From NCBI GenBank assembly GCA_021821225.1, contig JAKACR010000011.1, positions 1-25,473 of the forward strand: DNA of 25,473 nt. The letters are read 5' to 3'. The stretch comes from Bacillota bacterium (GTDB lineage Bacteria; Bacillota; Bacilli; Alicyclobacillales; SLC66). Of the stretch, positions 13,835 to 23,181 are shown in pieces. The position numbers were made by a program, and so were the translations under genes. Position 1 is the first letter of the stretch. Each line of letters starts with the position of its first letter. The notes under the pieces were generated by a model that had not been told where the DNA came from, searched no databases, and saw only the letters and a program-made list of their open reading frames with translations.

Positions 13835-14011
13835 GTGTATTCGATAGATAGTCCGTTTCTCAATCTGCAGCAATCATCGATCGATTGGCTCTATCGGTAC
13901 GAGCCCATACTCGATTTTCTTGTTGTGCATGAGCTTCTGGATGCGGATATTCTGGATTACGGATCCGCGCTTGACATGTACAGAGCCATACTCTTCCTGG
14001 AGATGGCGTGA
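13835..14011 (+). pseudogene. Short reading frame, probable methyltransferase remnant
   Basis: A 58-codon frame starting at GTG 13835 (AAGAGG seven bases upstream), whose stop overlaps the start of the next gene as TGATG. The part EPILDFLVVHELLDADILDYGSA looks like the entry of a SAM-dependent methyltransferase, where ILDVGSG is binding motif I; here the glycines are partly lost (ILDYGSA) and the sequence jumps at once to a C-terminal-looking DMYRAILFLEM. I infer an internal deletion that removed most of the enzyme. The identification rests on a short motif and is tentative. Coupling to a glycosyltransferase gene is typical of surface-glycan clusters. Confidence 0.4.
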
Positions 14012-14543
14012 TGAAGTGTTCGGTGGGGATCCCATATTACAACGTTCGGGGTTATGTGGAAGTCTGTCTTCAAAGTGTCATTCGCGCCTCCAAAGCCGTC
14101 TCTGGTCAGATTGAAATCATTGTTGTCAACGATGCCTCGACGGACGGTACACGGCAGAAGGTGGAACAGATCGCGCGCGATCTTGCGCATGACATCCCGA
14201 TGGTCAATATCAATAATCCAGAAAACAGGGGTCTTGCCGCCGCGCGCAATGTCGCACTGTCATATCCCGCGGGTCCTATGTGCTGTTGCTTGATGGGGAT
14301 AATCTTGTTCACAACAGGATCTTTGAGATTCTCGAACGGGCGACCGTCGCTCATCCAGATGTGGATATCTTCGTTCTTGGCATGGCCCTGATCGGTACCA
14401 GGGGCAATGTCGTCGGGAATTTCTATGGTGATAAGATACGGACCGATGTCGCGGCGAGCATGGGTGCGATGTCCATCCCTCTTCTTCGGGGCAGTTTTAA
14501 AAGGAATATAGAAGTAAATTTCAGAAAAATACGAGTGGTCTGA
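14011..14543 (+). pseudogene. Family 2 glycosyltransferase, frameshifted and truncated
   Basis: The first part (ATG 14011 to about 14270) reads SVGIPYYNVRGYVEVCLQSV, then IIVVNDASTDGTRQKVEQIA and ENRGLAAARNVALSYPAG: a standard GT2 start with the nucleotide-binding NDASTDGT. The sequence continues in another frame as SYVLLLDGDNLVHNRIFEIL, carrying the metal-binding DGDN. A single missing base in the GGG at 14271–14273 explains the shift. The second part ends at a stop at 14541–14543, next to the IS, without a full GT2 domain length or a C-terminal region. The gene is therefore doubly broken. It may have belonged with the GT at 19808–22912. Confidence 0.8.
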
Positions 14544-14546
14544 CCG

Positions 14547-15964
14547 GAGTTGGATGGGCGTGTCAACTCATTTAAAAATCTTACCGTAGCGTGACTGGAT
14601 CACTCATTTGAAAATCGTACTTTGCACCTACTTACGCGCCGGCCCTAATGGCGCATAATCGGGCTTTGCCCTAACGGCTATGGACCTGGCAGACTCCCCA
14701 TCGGGCAAGACCGATCTACACGACGGATTCCGTCTGAATGGCGTTGCTGCGTAGCCACAATTGGGGAGCCGTCTCGGCCATCACTGTCCCTGGGCCGCCT
14801 GGCAGCAATCGTTCGAGTTGCCGCTTTAGATGGGCTGGATTGATGTGTCTTAGGAAAGCTTCCCACTGCAGTCGCTGTTCCTGTTCCAACTCGCCTCGCT
14901 CGAGAATGCGTTCGATGGGCGGTCTTGCTTCATCGAATTTCTTGCGTATCCGCCCTTGAACGCGCTCTTTGCCCACGACCTTTCGCATGGGCAAACACGA
15001 AGTTGGCATAGGCGTCCAGCCAGGCATAGACGTCGTTGAGCCATTTCACCTGATCGGGCGTATCGTACCGTTCATAGCCCACAATGTCCCGTACGTAAAA
15101 TCGATTCTTCTGCTCCACGTGCGCATTGTCGTTTTTCTTATACGGTCGACTGCGTGTGAATTCCAGTTGTCGTTGCCTGGCGATCCGCAGCAGGTGACTG
15201 TTGATAAATTCGGTTCCATTGTCACAGTGCAATCCCCAGATCGCATGGGGCCACTCATCGAGGATGCGCGTCAGGGCGGCGCAGATGGCGGCTTGCCCGC
15301 GTCCCAGCACCGCACATCGACGGCTGTACCCGGTCACCATATCCACCGTGGACAATGTGTACGCGAAGTGCCCCAGTGAGGAAGCCCCACTGTGGACAAC
15401 CAAATCAATTTCCAGAGCTCCCAGGCGTTGTTCATCCCAGTCGTACAGGCGTACGGGGATATCGTGACGAAGGCGATTGGCCGGACGATGGTGCATGGCG
15501 GCGTGGGGCCGTGTGCTCTGGGTTCGCCATGTGTGGATGCGTCTTGCGAGAGTCGCGCGACTGACGGAGGAAAGCTGTTCGCAGATCGTTTCGGTCAACG
15601 TCAGTTCATGATGGTCCGCCAGCTTCTCGGCTGTCTTCAACAGCATGGGGTGCAGGCGCTCGGCGCAAGGATAATCGAGGGTTTCCCAGATCTTCTGAAT
15701 CGCGGGGAGCGCCTCGCGATATTGGATGACGCGAGATCGCTGTTTGGGCTTCTTCGGCGCATCATGGGCACGCAAGATCGCAATGGCGTACTTGCGCTGA
15801 TATCCGAGGGTCATCACGAGTTCATCGAGAAGGCGTGACTTTTCTAATTTGCCAGAGGCGGCCCAATACCTCTGACGCATCGTAGCAATGTATTCACGAC
15901 GGGCTGGCAAAGACATGCGCACAACAATCCCTTCGGTAAGATTTCTATATGAGTGATCCAACTC
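14547..15964. mobile_element. Insertion sequence with a DDE integrase-type transposase (IS1202/ISNCY-like), degenerate
   Basis: An element of about 1.4 kb. The right end (15934–15964, read inward on the minus strand) starts GAGTTGGATCACTCATATAG and runs to AAATCTTACCG. The left side has two related copies: 14547–14586, with GAGTTGGAT, an insertion, then ACTCATTTAAAAATCTTACC, and 14596–14620, TGGATCACTCATTTGAAAAT followed by CGTAC. So the true left end is either 14547 or about 14596. No target-site duplication is evident. The transposase is on the minus strand and frameshifted, so the element is probably inactive by itself. It lies between the broken glycosyltransferase gene and the secA promoter. 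Family naming is from the transposase architecture by eye. Confidence 0.8.
14716..15916 (-). pseudogene. Transposase of the IS, frameshifted
   Basis: The N-terminal part has a helical DNA-binding region (SRLLDELVMTLGYQRKYAIA). The integrase core follows, with catalytic residues visible as LEIDLVVHSG (D), LHCDNGTEFIN (D) and NDNAHVEQKN (E). The frame ends early in RARSRADTQEIR; the expected C-terminal part (VGKERVQGRIRKKFDEARPP, then ERILERGELEQEQRLQWEAF) continues in another frame to the stop at 14716. The shift is near 14979–14985, at an AAAGG sequence, and amounts to one extra base. The ATG at 15916 is a likely start; the frame is also open to an ATG at 15961 inside the terminal repeat. The shift direction (+1) does not match the usual -1 programmed frameshifting of IS elements, so I treat it as a mutation. 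Confidence 0.8.
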
Positions 15965-16001
15965 CTCTTGGGTATGATTTTAGCTGAGTTATTGCGATGG
16001 G

Positions 16002-16030
16002 TTGTGCGCCGACGGTAAAAACAGTACAAT
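16002..16030 (+). promoter_or_regulatory. Sigma-A promoter of secA
   Basis: TTGTGC at 16002–16007 and TACAAT at 16025–16030 are exactly 17 bases apart, about 107 bases before the secA start. It lies just outside the right end of the IS, so secA expression does not depend on hpf read-through here. Confidence 0.7.
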
Positions 16031-16137
16031 AAAGGTCTGTAGCCGGGTTTGCCGTCGGACCATGTGTTCCTTGTGCGCGTTCGCGCGCCGGGGGTGGTCC
16101 GGGCACTTCCTGAAGCGAGGGGAGTGACACCCTATCC

Positions 16138-18525
16138 ATGGGGTTGTTAGACAAGCTTCTGGGCAATGAACGGGAATTGAAAAAAATGTTCCGGACGGTT
16201 GACCGGATCCGCGAACTGGAACCGCGTTTCGAAGCGCTGTCCGACGAGGACTTGCGCGGACAGACGGCACTGTTCAAAGAGCGCCACGCAAACGGTGAAA
16301 AACTCGATGCCATCCTGCCAGAAGCGTTTGCGGTTGTCCGGGAAGCCGCCAAACGTGTGCTCGGCATGCGCCATTTTGATGTGCAGATGGTGGGGGGGAT
16401 CGTCCTTCATCAGGGGCGCGTTGCGGAAATGCGGACAGGCGAAGGCAAGACGCTGGTCGCTACGCTTCCCGCCTATCTGAACGCACTGACCGGAGACGGC
16501 GTGCACATCGTGACGGTCAACGACTATCTGGCCAGGCGCGACAGTGAGTGGATGGGGCAGGTTCATCGGATGCTGGGGCTGACCGTGGGTCTGAATATCC
16601 ACGGCATGTCGCACGCCGAAAAGCAGGAAGCGTATCAGGCAGACGTCACATACGGGACCAACAATGAGTTCGGCTTTGACTATCTGCGGGACAACATGGT
16701 CCTGAGCCTGTCGGAGATGGTTCAGCGACCGCTCGCCTACGCCATCGTCGACGAGGTGGACAGCATTCTCATCGATGAGGCGCGCACGCCGCTCATCATT
16801 TCGGGCCCGGCGGAGAAGTCCACCGATCTGTATTTCATGGCGGATCTGTTTGTGCGTTCCCTGAAACACGAAGCCGACTATACGTTCGATGAGAAGGCCA
16901 GGACCGCGAATCTCACTGAGAACGGCGTTCATAAGGCGGAGCGATACTTTCATCTGCAAAACCTCTACGATCCGGACCATATCACGATCAATCACCATAT
17001 CACGCAGGCCCTCAAGGCGCACGCGCTGATGCACCGCGACAAGGATTACGTCGTGCTCGGCGAGGAAGTGGTGATCGTCGACGAATTCACGGGCCGCATG
17101 ATGCAGGGCAGGCGGTACAGCGACGGACTGCACCAGGCGATCGAGGCCAAGGAAGGCGTGAAGGTGCAGAACGAGTCGCGTACCCTCGCGACGATCACGC
17201 TGCAAAACTACTTCCGGATGTACCGCAAGCTGGCCGGGATGACCGGGACAGCCAAGACGGAGGAACAGGAACTCATCGACATCTATGCCATGGATGTCAT
17301 GACCACTCCGACAAATAAGCCCAACCGGCGCGAGGACCTCTCGGATGTCGTCTACAAGAGCGTGAAGGGCAAATTCAACGCGGTGGTCGACGAAATTGCC
17401 AGGCGACACAAGGTGGGGCAACCGGTTCTCGTGGGGACGACCTCGATCGAAAAGTCCGAGTATCTTTCCGGCCTGCTGAAGGCGCGCGGCATCCCCCACC
17501 AGGTGCTAAACGCAAAGCACCACGAGCGGGAGGCGGAAATCGTGTCGCACGCCGGGGAACCCAACCTGGTGACGATCGCCACGAACATGGCCGGACGGGG
17601 GACCGACATTCTGCTCGGCCCCGGTGTGGCGGAGGTCGGCGGCCTGCATATCATCGGCACGGAGCGGCACGAGAGCCGCCGGATTGACAATCAGTTGCGC
17701 GGCCGTTCGGGCCGCCAGGGAGATCCGGGCTCGTCTCAGTTTTATCTGTCTTTGCAGGACGATCTGATGCGGTTGTTCGGCGCCGACAACATCATGGGCC
17801 TGATGGATAAACTGGGGATCGAAGAAGACCAGCCGATTGAAAACAAGATGGTGACGCGGGCGATCGAACGGGCGCAGAAAAAAGTCGAGGCGAACAATTA
17901 CGATATCCGGAAGCACGTGCTTAAGTACGACGACGTGATGAACAAGCAACGGGAAGTGGTTTACAAACAGCGCATGCAGATTCTGCAGGAGCAGAACCTG
18001 CGGGGAATCGTGGCGGGCATGTGCCATGATCTCGTGGATTTCATGCTGCAGACGTACTGCCTTGTGGATCAGGTTCCGGAGGACTGGGATATCAAGGGCC
18101 TTATCGACTACGGTGAGCACGTGTTCCTGACTCCGGGCCGCCTGACGGAGGAAGAACTCCGCCGTTTGGAGAGGGAAGAATTGCAGGATTTCCTGTATGA
18201 CCAGATTGAAGTCGAATACCAGGCGCGTGAGCAGCAGCTCGGCGAATTTCTGCGGGAGCTGGAACGCGTTGTTGTGTTGCGCTCGGTGGACGCCAAGTGG
18301 ATGGATCATATCGACGCCATGGAGACGCTGCGCCAGGGCATCCACCTGCGCGCGTACGGCCAGATCGATCCGCTCACCGCCTATCAGCAGGAAGGCTTCC
18401 AGATGTTCAACGACATGATTCACAGCATCCAGGAAGAGATTGTGACCTACGTCTTCAAAGCCCAAGTGTCGGTCCAGGGCGACCTGCCGGAGCGGGAGCC
18501 GACGTACTCTTCCACGTCCGGTTGA
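16138..18525 (+). CDS. secA: Preprotein translocase ATPase SecA, without C-terminal zinc-binding tail
   Basis: A 795-residue SecA, the cytoplasmic motor that drives unfolded preproteins through SecYEG. Walker A is MRTGEGKT at 98–105, the DEVD box is at 205–208 ([18 protein letters not shown]), the preprotein-binding domain follows, and NBD2 shows [17 protein letters not shown] and NMAGRGTDI. The helical scaffold and wing domains run to [13 protein letters not shown]. The protein then ends in [14 protein letters not shown]: the linker and the CxCxSGxxYxxCC zinc motif of B. subtilis SecA (841 residues) are missing and are not found in another frame downstream. The ATG at 16138 has AGGGGAG about 11 bases upstream. 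It has its own promoter and is followed after 141 bases by prfB. Confidence 0.97.
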   Translation: MGLLDKLLGNERELKKMFRTVDRIRELEPRFEALSDEDLRGQTALFKERHANGEKLDAILPEAFAVVREAAKRVLGMRHFDVQMVGGIVLHQGRVAEMRTGEGKTLVATLPAYLNALTGDGVHIVTVNDYLARRDSEWMGQVHRMLGLTVGLNIHGMSHAEKQEAYQADVTYGTNNEFGFDYLRDNMVLSLSEMVQRPLAYAIVDEVDSILIDEARTPLIISGPAEKSTDLYFMADLFVRSLKHEADYTFDEKARTANLTENGVHKAERYFHLQNLYDPDHITINHHITQALKAHALMHRDKDYVVLGEEVVIVDEFTGRMMQGRRYSDGLHQAIEAKEGVKVQNESRTLATITLQNYFRMYRKLAGMTGTAKTEEQELIDIYAMDVMTTPTNKPNRREDLSDVVYKSVKGKFNAVVDEIARRHKVGQPVLVGTTSIEKSEYLSGLLKARGIPHQVLNAKHHEREAEIVSHAGEPNLVTIATNMAGRGTDILLGPGVAEVGGLHIIGTERHESRRIDNQLRGRSGRQGDPGSSQFYLSLQDDLMRLFGADNIMGLMDKLGIEEDQPIENKMVTRAIERAQKKVEANNYDIRKHVLKYDDVMNKQREVVYKQRMQILQEQNLRGIVAGMCHDLVDFMLQTYCLVDQVPEDWDIKGLIDYGEHVFLTPGRLTEEELRRLEREELQDFLYDQIEVEYQAREQQLGEFLRELERVVVLRSVDAKWMDHIDAMETLRQGIHLRAYGQIDPLTAYQQEGFQMFNDMIHSIQEEIVTYVFKAQVSVQGDLPEREPTYSSTSG

Positions 18526-18666
18526 ACGGATTACCGCGCATGCCCCCTTTTCGGGCGCGCTGGCAAGTGGATTTCCGCTGGCGGCCAGTCGGCCGTCAGA
18601 GTGGAGCACGCCGCAAGTTACAGAAGGAATGGACCGTCTCGCGGACGGTGATCAGGAGGTTCTTGA

Positions 18667-19795
18667 ATGGCGGAAACGTTCGGTGAATTGCGCGGGATTT
18701 TAAAAAATATGGACCAGCGTCTGGCGGATATCGGGAGGTCTCTTTGACGTAGAGGCGAAGAGTGCGCGCATCGCCCAACTGGAGGTGCTGATGGCCGAAC
18801 CCTCCTTTTGGGACGATCAGGGCAACGCGCAGCGGACTATCGCGGAAGCCAACGCGCTGCGCGATCTCGCCGAGCGGTTCGGCGCTTTGCGGACGCGCCT
18901 GGAGGACGCCGCCGTCATGCTCGAACTGGCGCAGGAGGAAGATGATCGCGAACTATTTCGCGAACTGGACGATGGCGCGGTTGGCTTGGAGCGTTCACTG
19001 GACGAGTTTGAACTCGAATTGCTGCTGGACGGCGAGTATGACAAAAACAACGCGATTGTCGAACTGCATCCCGGCGCGGGCGGAACGGAATCGCAGGATT
19101 GGGCGCTGATCCTGCTTCGCATGTACACCCGATTCTGTGAACGCAGGGGCTGGAAAGTCGAAACGCTCGACTATCTGGACGGCGACGAGGCGGGATTGAA
19201 GAGCGTCACGCTGTTGGTGAAAGGGCACAACGCGTACGGGTATCTGAAAGCGGAAAAGGGCGTGCACCGCCTTGTCCGCATCAGCCCGTTCGACAGCTCG
19301 GGAAGGCGGCACACGTCGTTTGCGTCTGTGGACGTGATTCCGGAGATGGATGAGGACATCGAGATCGACATCCGCCAGGAGGACCTCAAGATCGACACGT
19401 ACCGCGCCACGGGCGCGGGCGGACAGCACATCAATACGACGGATTCGGCGGTGCGCATCACGCACCTTCCGACAGGCGTCGTAGTCACCTGTCAGAGTGA
19501 ACGGTCGCAGATCCAGAACAGGGCGGTCGCGATGCGGATTCTGGCCGCCCGGCTGCTGGAGAAAAAACGGGAGGAACAGGAGGCGGAGGTGGCGGCTCTG
19601 CGCGGCGAGCAGAAGGATATCGCGTGGGGGAGCCAGATCCGTTCGTACGTGTTCCACCCCTATTCGCTGGTCAAGGACCACAGAACGGGCCATGAGGTGG
19701 GGAATGTCGGAGCCGTGACGGACGGAGACCTAGATGGTTTCGTGAACGCCTACCTGCGCTGGAACCTGCAGCGCAGGCAGGGCGGCGGGGCGTGA
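18667..19795 (+). CDS. prfB: Peptide chain release factor 2, programmed +1 frameshift
   Basis: RF2 releases peptides at UGA and UAA codons. Translation starts at ATG 18667 (AGGAGG seven bases upstream) and reads 26 codons to CTT at 18742–18744, followed by an in-frame TGA at 18745–18747. Skipping the T at 18745 puts GAC (18746) in frame and the protein continues to 19795, 375 residues in all. The internal Shine-Dalgarno GGGAGG at 18733–18738 and the slippery CTTTGAC are the classic autoregulatory signal: low RF2 favours the shift. The anticodon-like SPF is at 206–208 and the catalytic GGQ at 251–253, as expected. It follows secA, as in Bacillus. The glycosyltransferase gene beyond it is convergent, with 12 bases between the stop codons. 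Confidence 0.97.
18733..18748 (+). promoter_or_regulatory. RF2 programmed +1 frameshift site
   Basis: GGGAGG, then three bases, then CTT-TGA-C. The Shine-Dalgarno-like hexamer pairs with 16S rRNA close to the P-site and pushes the ribosome forward over the slow UGA stop, so RF2 controls its own synthesis. All elements are visible in the sequence. Confidence 0.95.
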
Positions 19796-19807
19796 GGGGA
19801 AGGAGTT

Positions 19808-22800
19808 TCAATCGTTTCCGATACTTTTTGATTCTGAAAACGCGGTTTCACATTGCGCTTGCAGTTCTCTCCACTGCAGGTCCCATTCTATGGCGGATTC
19901 CGGCGGTTCCGGGATGGCGTAGCCGGAATCCCGCGCAAGTTGTACGGTATGCCGCATATCCTCCAGTCGTTCGAGACTATACAATGCAAGCACACTGATC
20001 CACAGTTTGAGCGCCTCTATCTCAGTGTGGTCTTTCGGCGCTGCCAGGATGATGCGCAGGGCCTGTTCGGGAAGTGGCAGCCGCAACGTTGACAGCGCGG
20101 CGTAGAGAAGAAATGCCTGATTGCCAGTATGCTTGAAACTCTGCAATGCAAAGTCTGCCACTTCGGCGTCTTGAGCCGCTTCCATTGCATCGCGCAGCCA
20201 CGGTTGCATGTCCTCCCATTTTGACACTGGCGGGAAATAATCGCGGTTTCGCCGGTATGCTTGCGGTGGCCGCTCAATCCAGCGACCATCGGATGTCCAT
20301 ACCTGACCCCACCGTCTGTGGAGAACCTCCAGATTCTGCTTCATGGAATGCTGCCACTCCTGGCTGTTCCATGATGCGCTCCCTTTATGGTAGATGAATA
20401 CATCCCTCGCAACGCCGATCTGATAACCGGCATTCAGCACCCGGATACAGTAATCGTCATCCTCGTAGTTACCCTTGCCAAAATCGAGGTGAAGACCGCC
20501 TACCGTATGAAGGACTTCTTGACGCATAACCCAGGCAAAGCCGACGATTCTCTGTGTAGCCATAACAGTACCCGCATTCTTTGCGAAGATCATGCGCGCA
20601 AACGGATCCAGTGCGTCGAGAGAGGAAGAGAAGGGGATGTTCTGTACGCCGGATACATTGCATGCCATGGGTCCAATGAGGCCGAGAGAAGGAAATTGGT
20701 AAAAGTGGACGAGCATTCGTTCCATCCAGCCAGATGTCATGACCACATCGTTGTTGAGAATCGCGATAAACTCCGTCGTGACGGTCGCTAAACCCGCGTT
20801 TATTCCGCCTGCAAATCCAGTGTTGTATTTCAAAAACACTGGTTTAATCCAAGCGTGGATTTCCGCTAAGTTACGCAGATACTCGGGGGTGCCGTCTGTT
20901 GAACCGTTGTCCACCGGTACAAGAATATAATCCAACCATGTGGATGTCTGGATGCTGGCAATGGCCTGTTTAGTATATTCTAAATTATTCCAACAAAGGA
21001 TTATGATTGTTGTTTTTGGTTGAGTTGCAGGAAGAGGAAGGATTGCTGACAACTTCTCGCGCACAAGATCCGGATGGTAATGGTTTTTGATAATGTTCTG
21101 TGCGTGATTCTGAAATGCGGACCACAACGGCTTGTCCTCATACAGGCGAATTACGGCGTCGGCAAATGCACGGGCGTCATTGTCCGCAACGATGATTCCC
21201 GCCTCGGCGACGGGCATGCCTTCTATGGCGGTGGTTGTGGCGACAAATGGTACTTGATACTCTAAAGTTTCACCCAACTTGCCTTTTATGCCAGACCCGA
21301 AACGCAGTGGCATGACCGTGAGCCGGGTTCGTTCGTAGAGATTCGTCAAATCCGGCACATAACCAAGAACGGATATGGTATCCGATTCCAGATCTCTGAT
21401 CCTCTCCGTTGGATTGTTTCCCGCGATGGACAGATGAATCCCGGGCAGGCTGAGTTGGATCAGCGGCCATATTTCCAGTAAAAAAAAATTCATGGCGTCC
21501 ACATTTGGGGTGTGATTAAAATTTCCCACGAAAAGAACGCCGGATCTGTCTTCCCATGGTGTGCGGCTCTCGCGGAGTTCGTGAATAATGGGTACAACTT
21601 CGACGATCTTAGCATGCTGTTCCCGCGTCCACGCTCCGTCAACTTCACTTACGGCCACCACAATATCCGCATCTTGGCAGGCGTCGAGTTCTCTCCACGC
21701 GGTCCGCTTTTGCGACAATTCGTCACCAAAGCCGTACTGTCTTCCTTGGGTCAACCGTTTCGAATGAATATCCACCGTGTCGTAGATAATGCGGGATCTG
21801 ATGGACAGCGCCCGCACGATGGGCGCTGTCCAATGATACAGATCAGGTGCTGCTATCCACGCCGTGTTCCGGTTAGACGATTGGAGAATGTGCGGCCAGG
21901 GGATGGATCGCAGATCGTTGTTTCCTGAGTGGCATTCAATGCCGATGTCCTCCAGGGCTTTTTGGTAATGCTCCTGTCCAACGCCGTACATTGCGATGAA
22001 AATGATACGAGCAGCGGGCATGATGGATCGTGCAAGAGAGAGAATATTCCACATGCGCTTGCCGCCCGCCGCTCTGTCCTGCCAGGGGAACGTCTGATCG
22101 ATAAAGATGAAGTTGTCTACTGGATCAAGTGTGGTTTCAATCAGTCGTCGCGAAAGACGGTCCATCCAGCGTTCACAGAACTTCATCCTGTTTTGTCGTA
22201 TCAGGAGGTCATGTTCGATACCTCTGCCAAATGTTTGACTGCCGAGGTGTACAACCTCTGATCGAGGCTGGTAGTAAACATTGTATCCTTTGGAACGCAG
22301 CAGCTCGCACAAGTCTGTGTCCTCATAGTAACCGCGTCCATAGGCGCTTTCCAGTAGAAACTCGGCTGTACCGCCCAGCGCAGTGCGCCGGATCATCAAA
22401 CTAGCGCCGGAACAGTAGGTGACTTTGCGCAGAAAGTTGACAGAAGGATCAAGGCGATTGAGACCTGCTCCCAGTTGAATCGCCTCGCCGTGGTAGAGAA
22501 TTTCACCTCCTGCTTCTTCAACGCGATACTCCTTCGTTAACAATTTGGAACCGACCGCGCCCGCATCCGGGAATTTCTCCATGATCTCGTACAGGGCATT
22601 CAACCAACCGGGTAACGGAATGGTGTCATTGTTCAGCAGAACGATGTAAGGGTGTTTGGCGTATGTAAAACCAGTGTTCACCGCTTCGATGAAGCCGCCG
22701 TTGTGCGGTAGCCGCACCAGTTTGACTGTGACGTCTGCAGGAATGACAATCTCTTTAGCGCGGGATTCCAGGCTTGCTGTCGAACCATCATCAATGAGCA

Positions 22801-22912
22801 CAAGCTCTTCCGGCAAATCAAAATTGCTAAACAGCGCGTTCACCGATTCAACAGTTGTTGAGATGTGGTTGAAAAACGGCATCAGGATTGTGGCAGGTAT
22901 GCGAACGGACAT
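19808..22912 (-). CDS. Triple-domain glycosyltransferase (GT2–GT4–GT2)
   Basis: A 1034-residue soluble protein with three glycosyltransferase units. Residues 1–270: GT2, with PATILMPFFNHISTTVESVN at the start, IDDGS at 40–44, LLNNDT near 93–98 and GYYEDTDLCELLRSKGYNVY. About 270–620: a GT-B (GT4-like) unit with VLFVGNFNHTPNVDAMNFF and the donor-binding FGSGIKGKLGETLEYQVPFV. About 630–915: a second GT2, with IIILCWNNLEYTKQAIASIQ, VDNGSTDGTPEYL, FIAILNNDVVMTSGWMERML and NYEDDDYCIRVL. A helical tail of ~120 residues ends it. The ATG at 22912 is preferred because AAGGGGG lies about 11 bases upstream. The gene looks AT-richer than its neighbours and interrupts the region after prfB, suggesting acquisition. 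It likely builds a multi-sugar surface or flagellin glycan; the acceptor is unknown. Confidence 0.85.
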   Translation of the reverse strand: MSVRIPATILMPFFNHISTTVESVNALFSNFDLPEELVLIDDGSTASLESRAKEIVIPADVTVKLVRLPHNGGFIEAVNTGFTYAKHPYIVLLNNDTIPLPGWLNALYEIMEKFPDAGAVGSKLLTKEYRVEEAGGEILYHGEAIQLGAGLNRLDPSVNFLRKVTYCSGASLMIRRTALGGTAEFLLESAYGRGYYEDTDLCELLRSKGYNVYYQPRSEVVHLGSQTFGRGIEHDLLIRQNRMKFCERWMDRLSRRLIETTLDPVDNFIFIDQTFPWQDRAAGGKRMWNILSLARSIMPAARIIFIAMYGVGQEHYQKALEDIGIECHSGNNDLRSIPWPHILQSSNRNTAWIAAPDLYHWTAPIVRALSIRSRIIYDTVDIHSKRLTQGRQYGFGDELSQKRTAWRELDACQDADIVVAVSEVDGAWTREQHAKIVEVVPIIHELRESRTPWEDRSGVLFVGNFNHTPNVDAMNFFLLEIWPLIQLSLPGIHLSIAGNNPTERIRDLESDTISVLGYVPDLTNLYERTRLTVMPLRFGSGIKGKLGETLEYQVPFVATTTAIEGMPVAEAGIIVADNDARAFADAVIRLYEDKPLWSAFQNHAQNIIKNHYHPDLVREKLSAILPLPATQPKTTIIILCWNNLEYTKQAIASIQTSTWLDYILVPVDNGSTDGTPEYLRNLAEIHAWIKPVFLKYNTGFAGGINAGLATVTTEFIAILNNDVVMTSGWMERMLVHFYQFPSLGLIGPMACNVSGVQNIPFSSSLDALDPFARMIFAKNAGTVMATQRIVGFAWVMRQEVLHTVGGLHLDFGKGNYEDDDYCIRVLNAGYQIGVARDVFIYHKGSASWNSQEWQHSMKQNLEVLHRRWGQVWTSDGRWIERPPQAYRRNRDYFPPVSKWEDMQPWLRDAMEAAQDAEVADFALQSFKHTGNQAFLLYAALSTLRLPLPEQALRIILAAPKDHTEIEALKLWISVLALYSLERLEDMRHTVQLARDSGYAIPEPPESAIEWDLQWRELQAQCETAFSESKSIGND

Positions 22913-23181
22913 ACGAATCAAAGACCCCCTTAAAAATGAATTATCTATAGTTAAAGAACGACTTCTTTCGCGTTGCAATTTCTATTTTTTCGCCGCAATC
23001 TCCAGGAATCCTGCAAGGCGGAGAGACGCGAAGGTGTGGATGGTTGATTGGCGGGACTTCGCTAATTTCACTGTTAAAGCTTACGAGAGTGGGATCACCT
23101 ATGGTAACATGGGGAAACGATGATATGGGAACAGTTGATCGGATTCGTCGTGAATGCTGGGTGTGTTACGGGGGATGACGT

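Noticed and set aside
14930..15961. Programmed frameshift joining the two transposase frames
   Set aside because: Joining requires a +1 shift at AAAGG with no stimulatory signal, whereas IS elements commonly use -1 slippage on A-runs; an inactivating indel is simpler.
16147..17499. A 450-codon open frame on the minus strand opposite secA
   Set aside because: It is antisense to a perfectly conserved SecA, has a composition typical of the complement of GC-rich coding DNA, and no family resemblance or ribosome site. The same holds for 17506–18609 (-).
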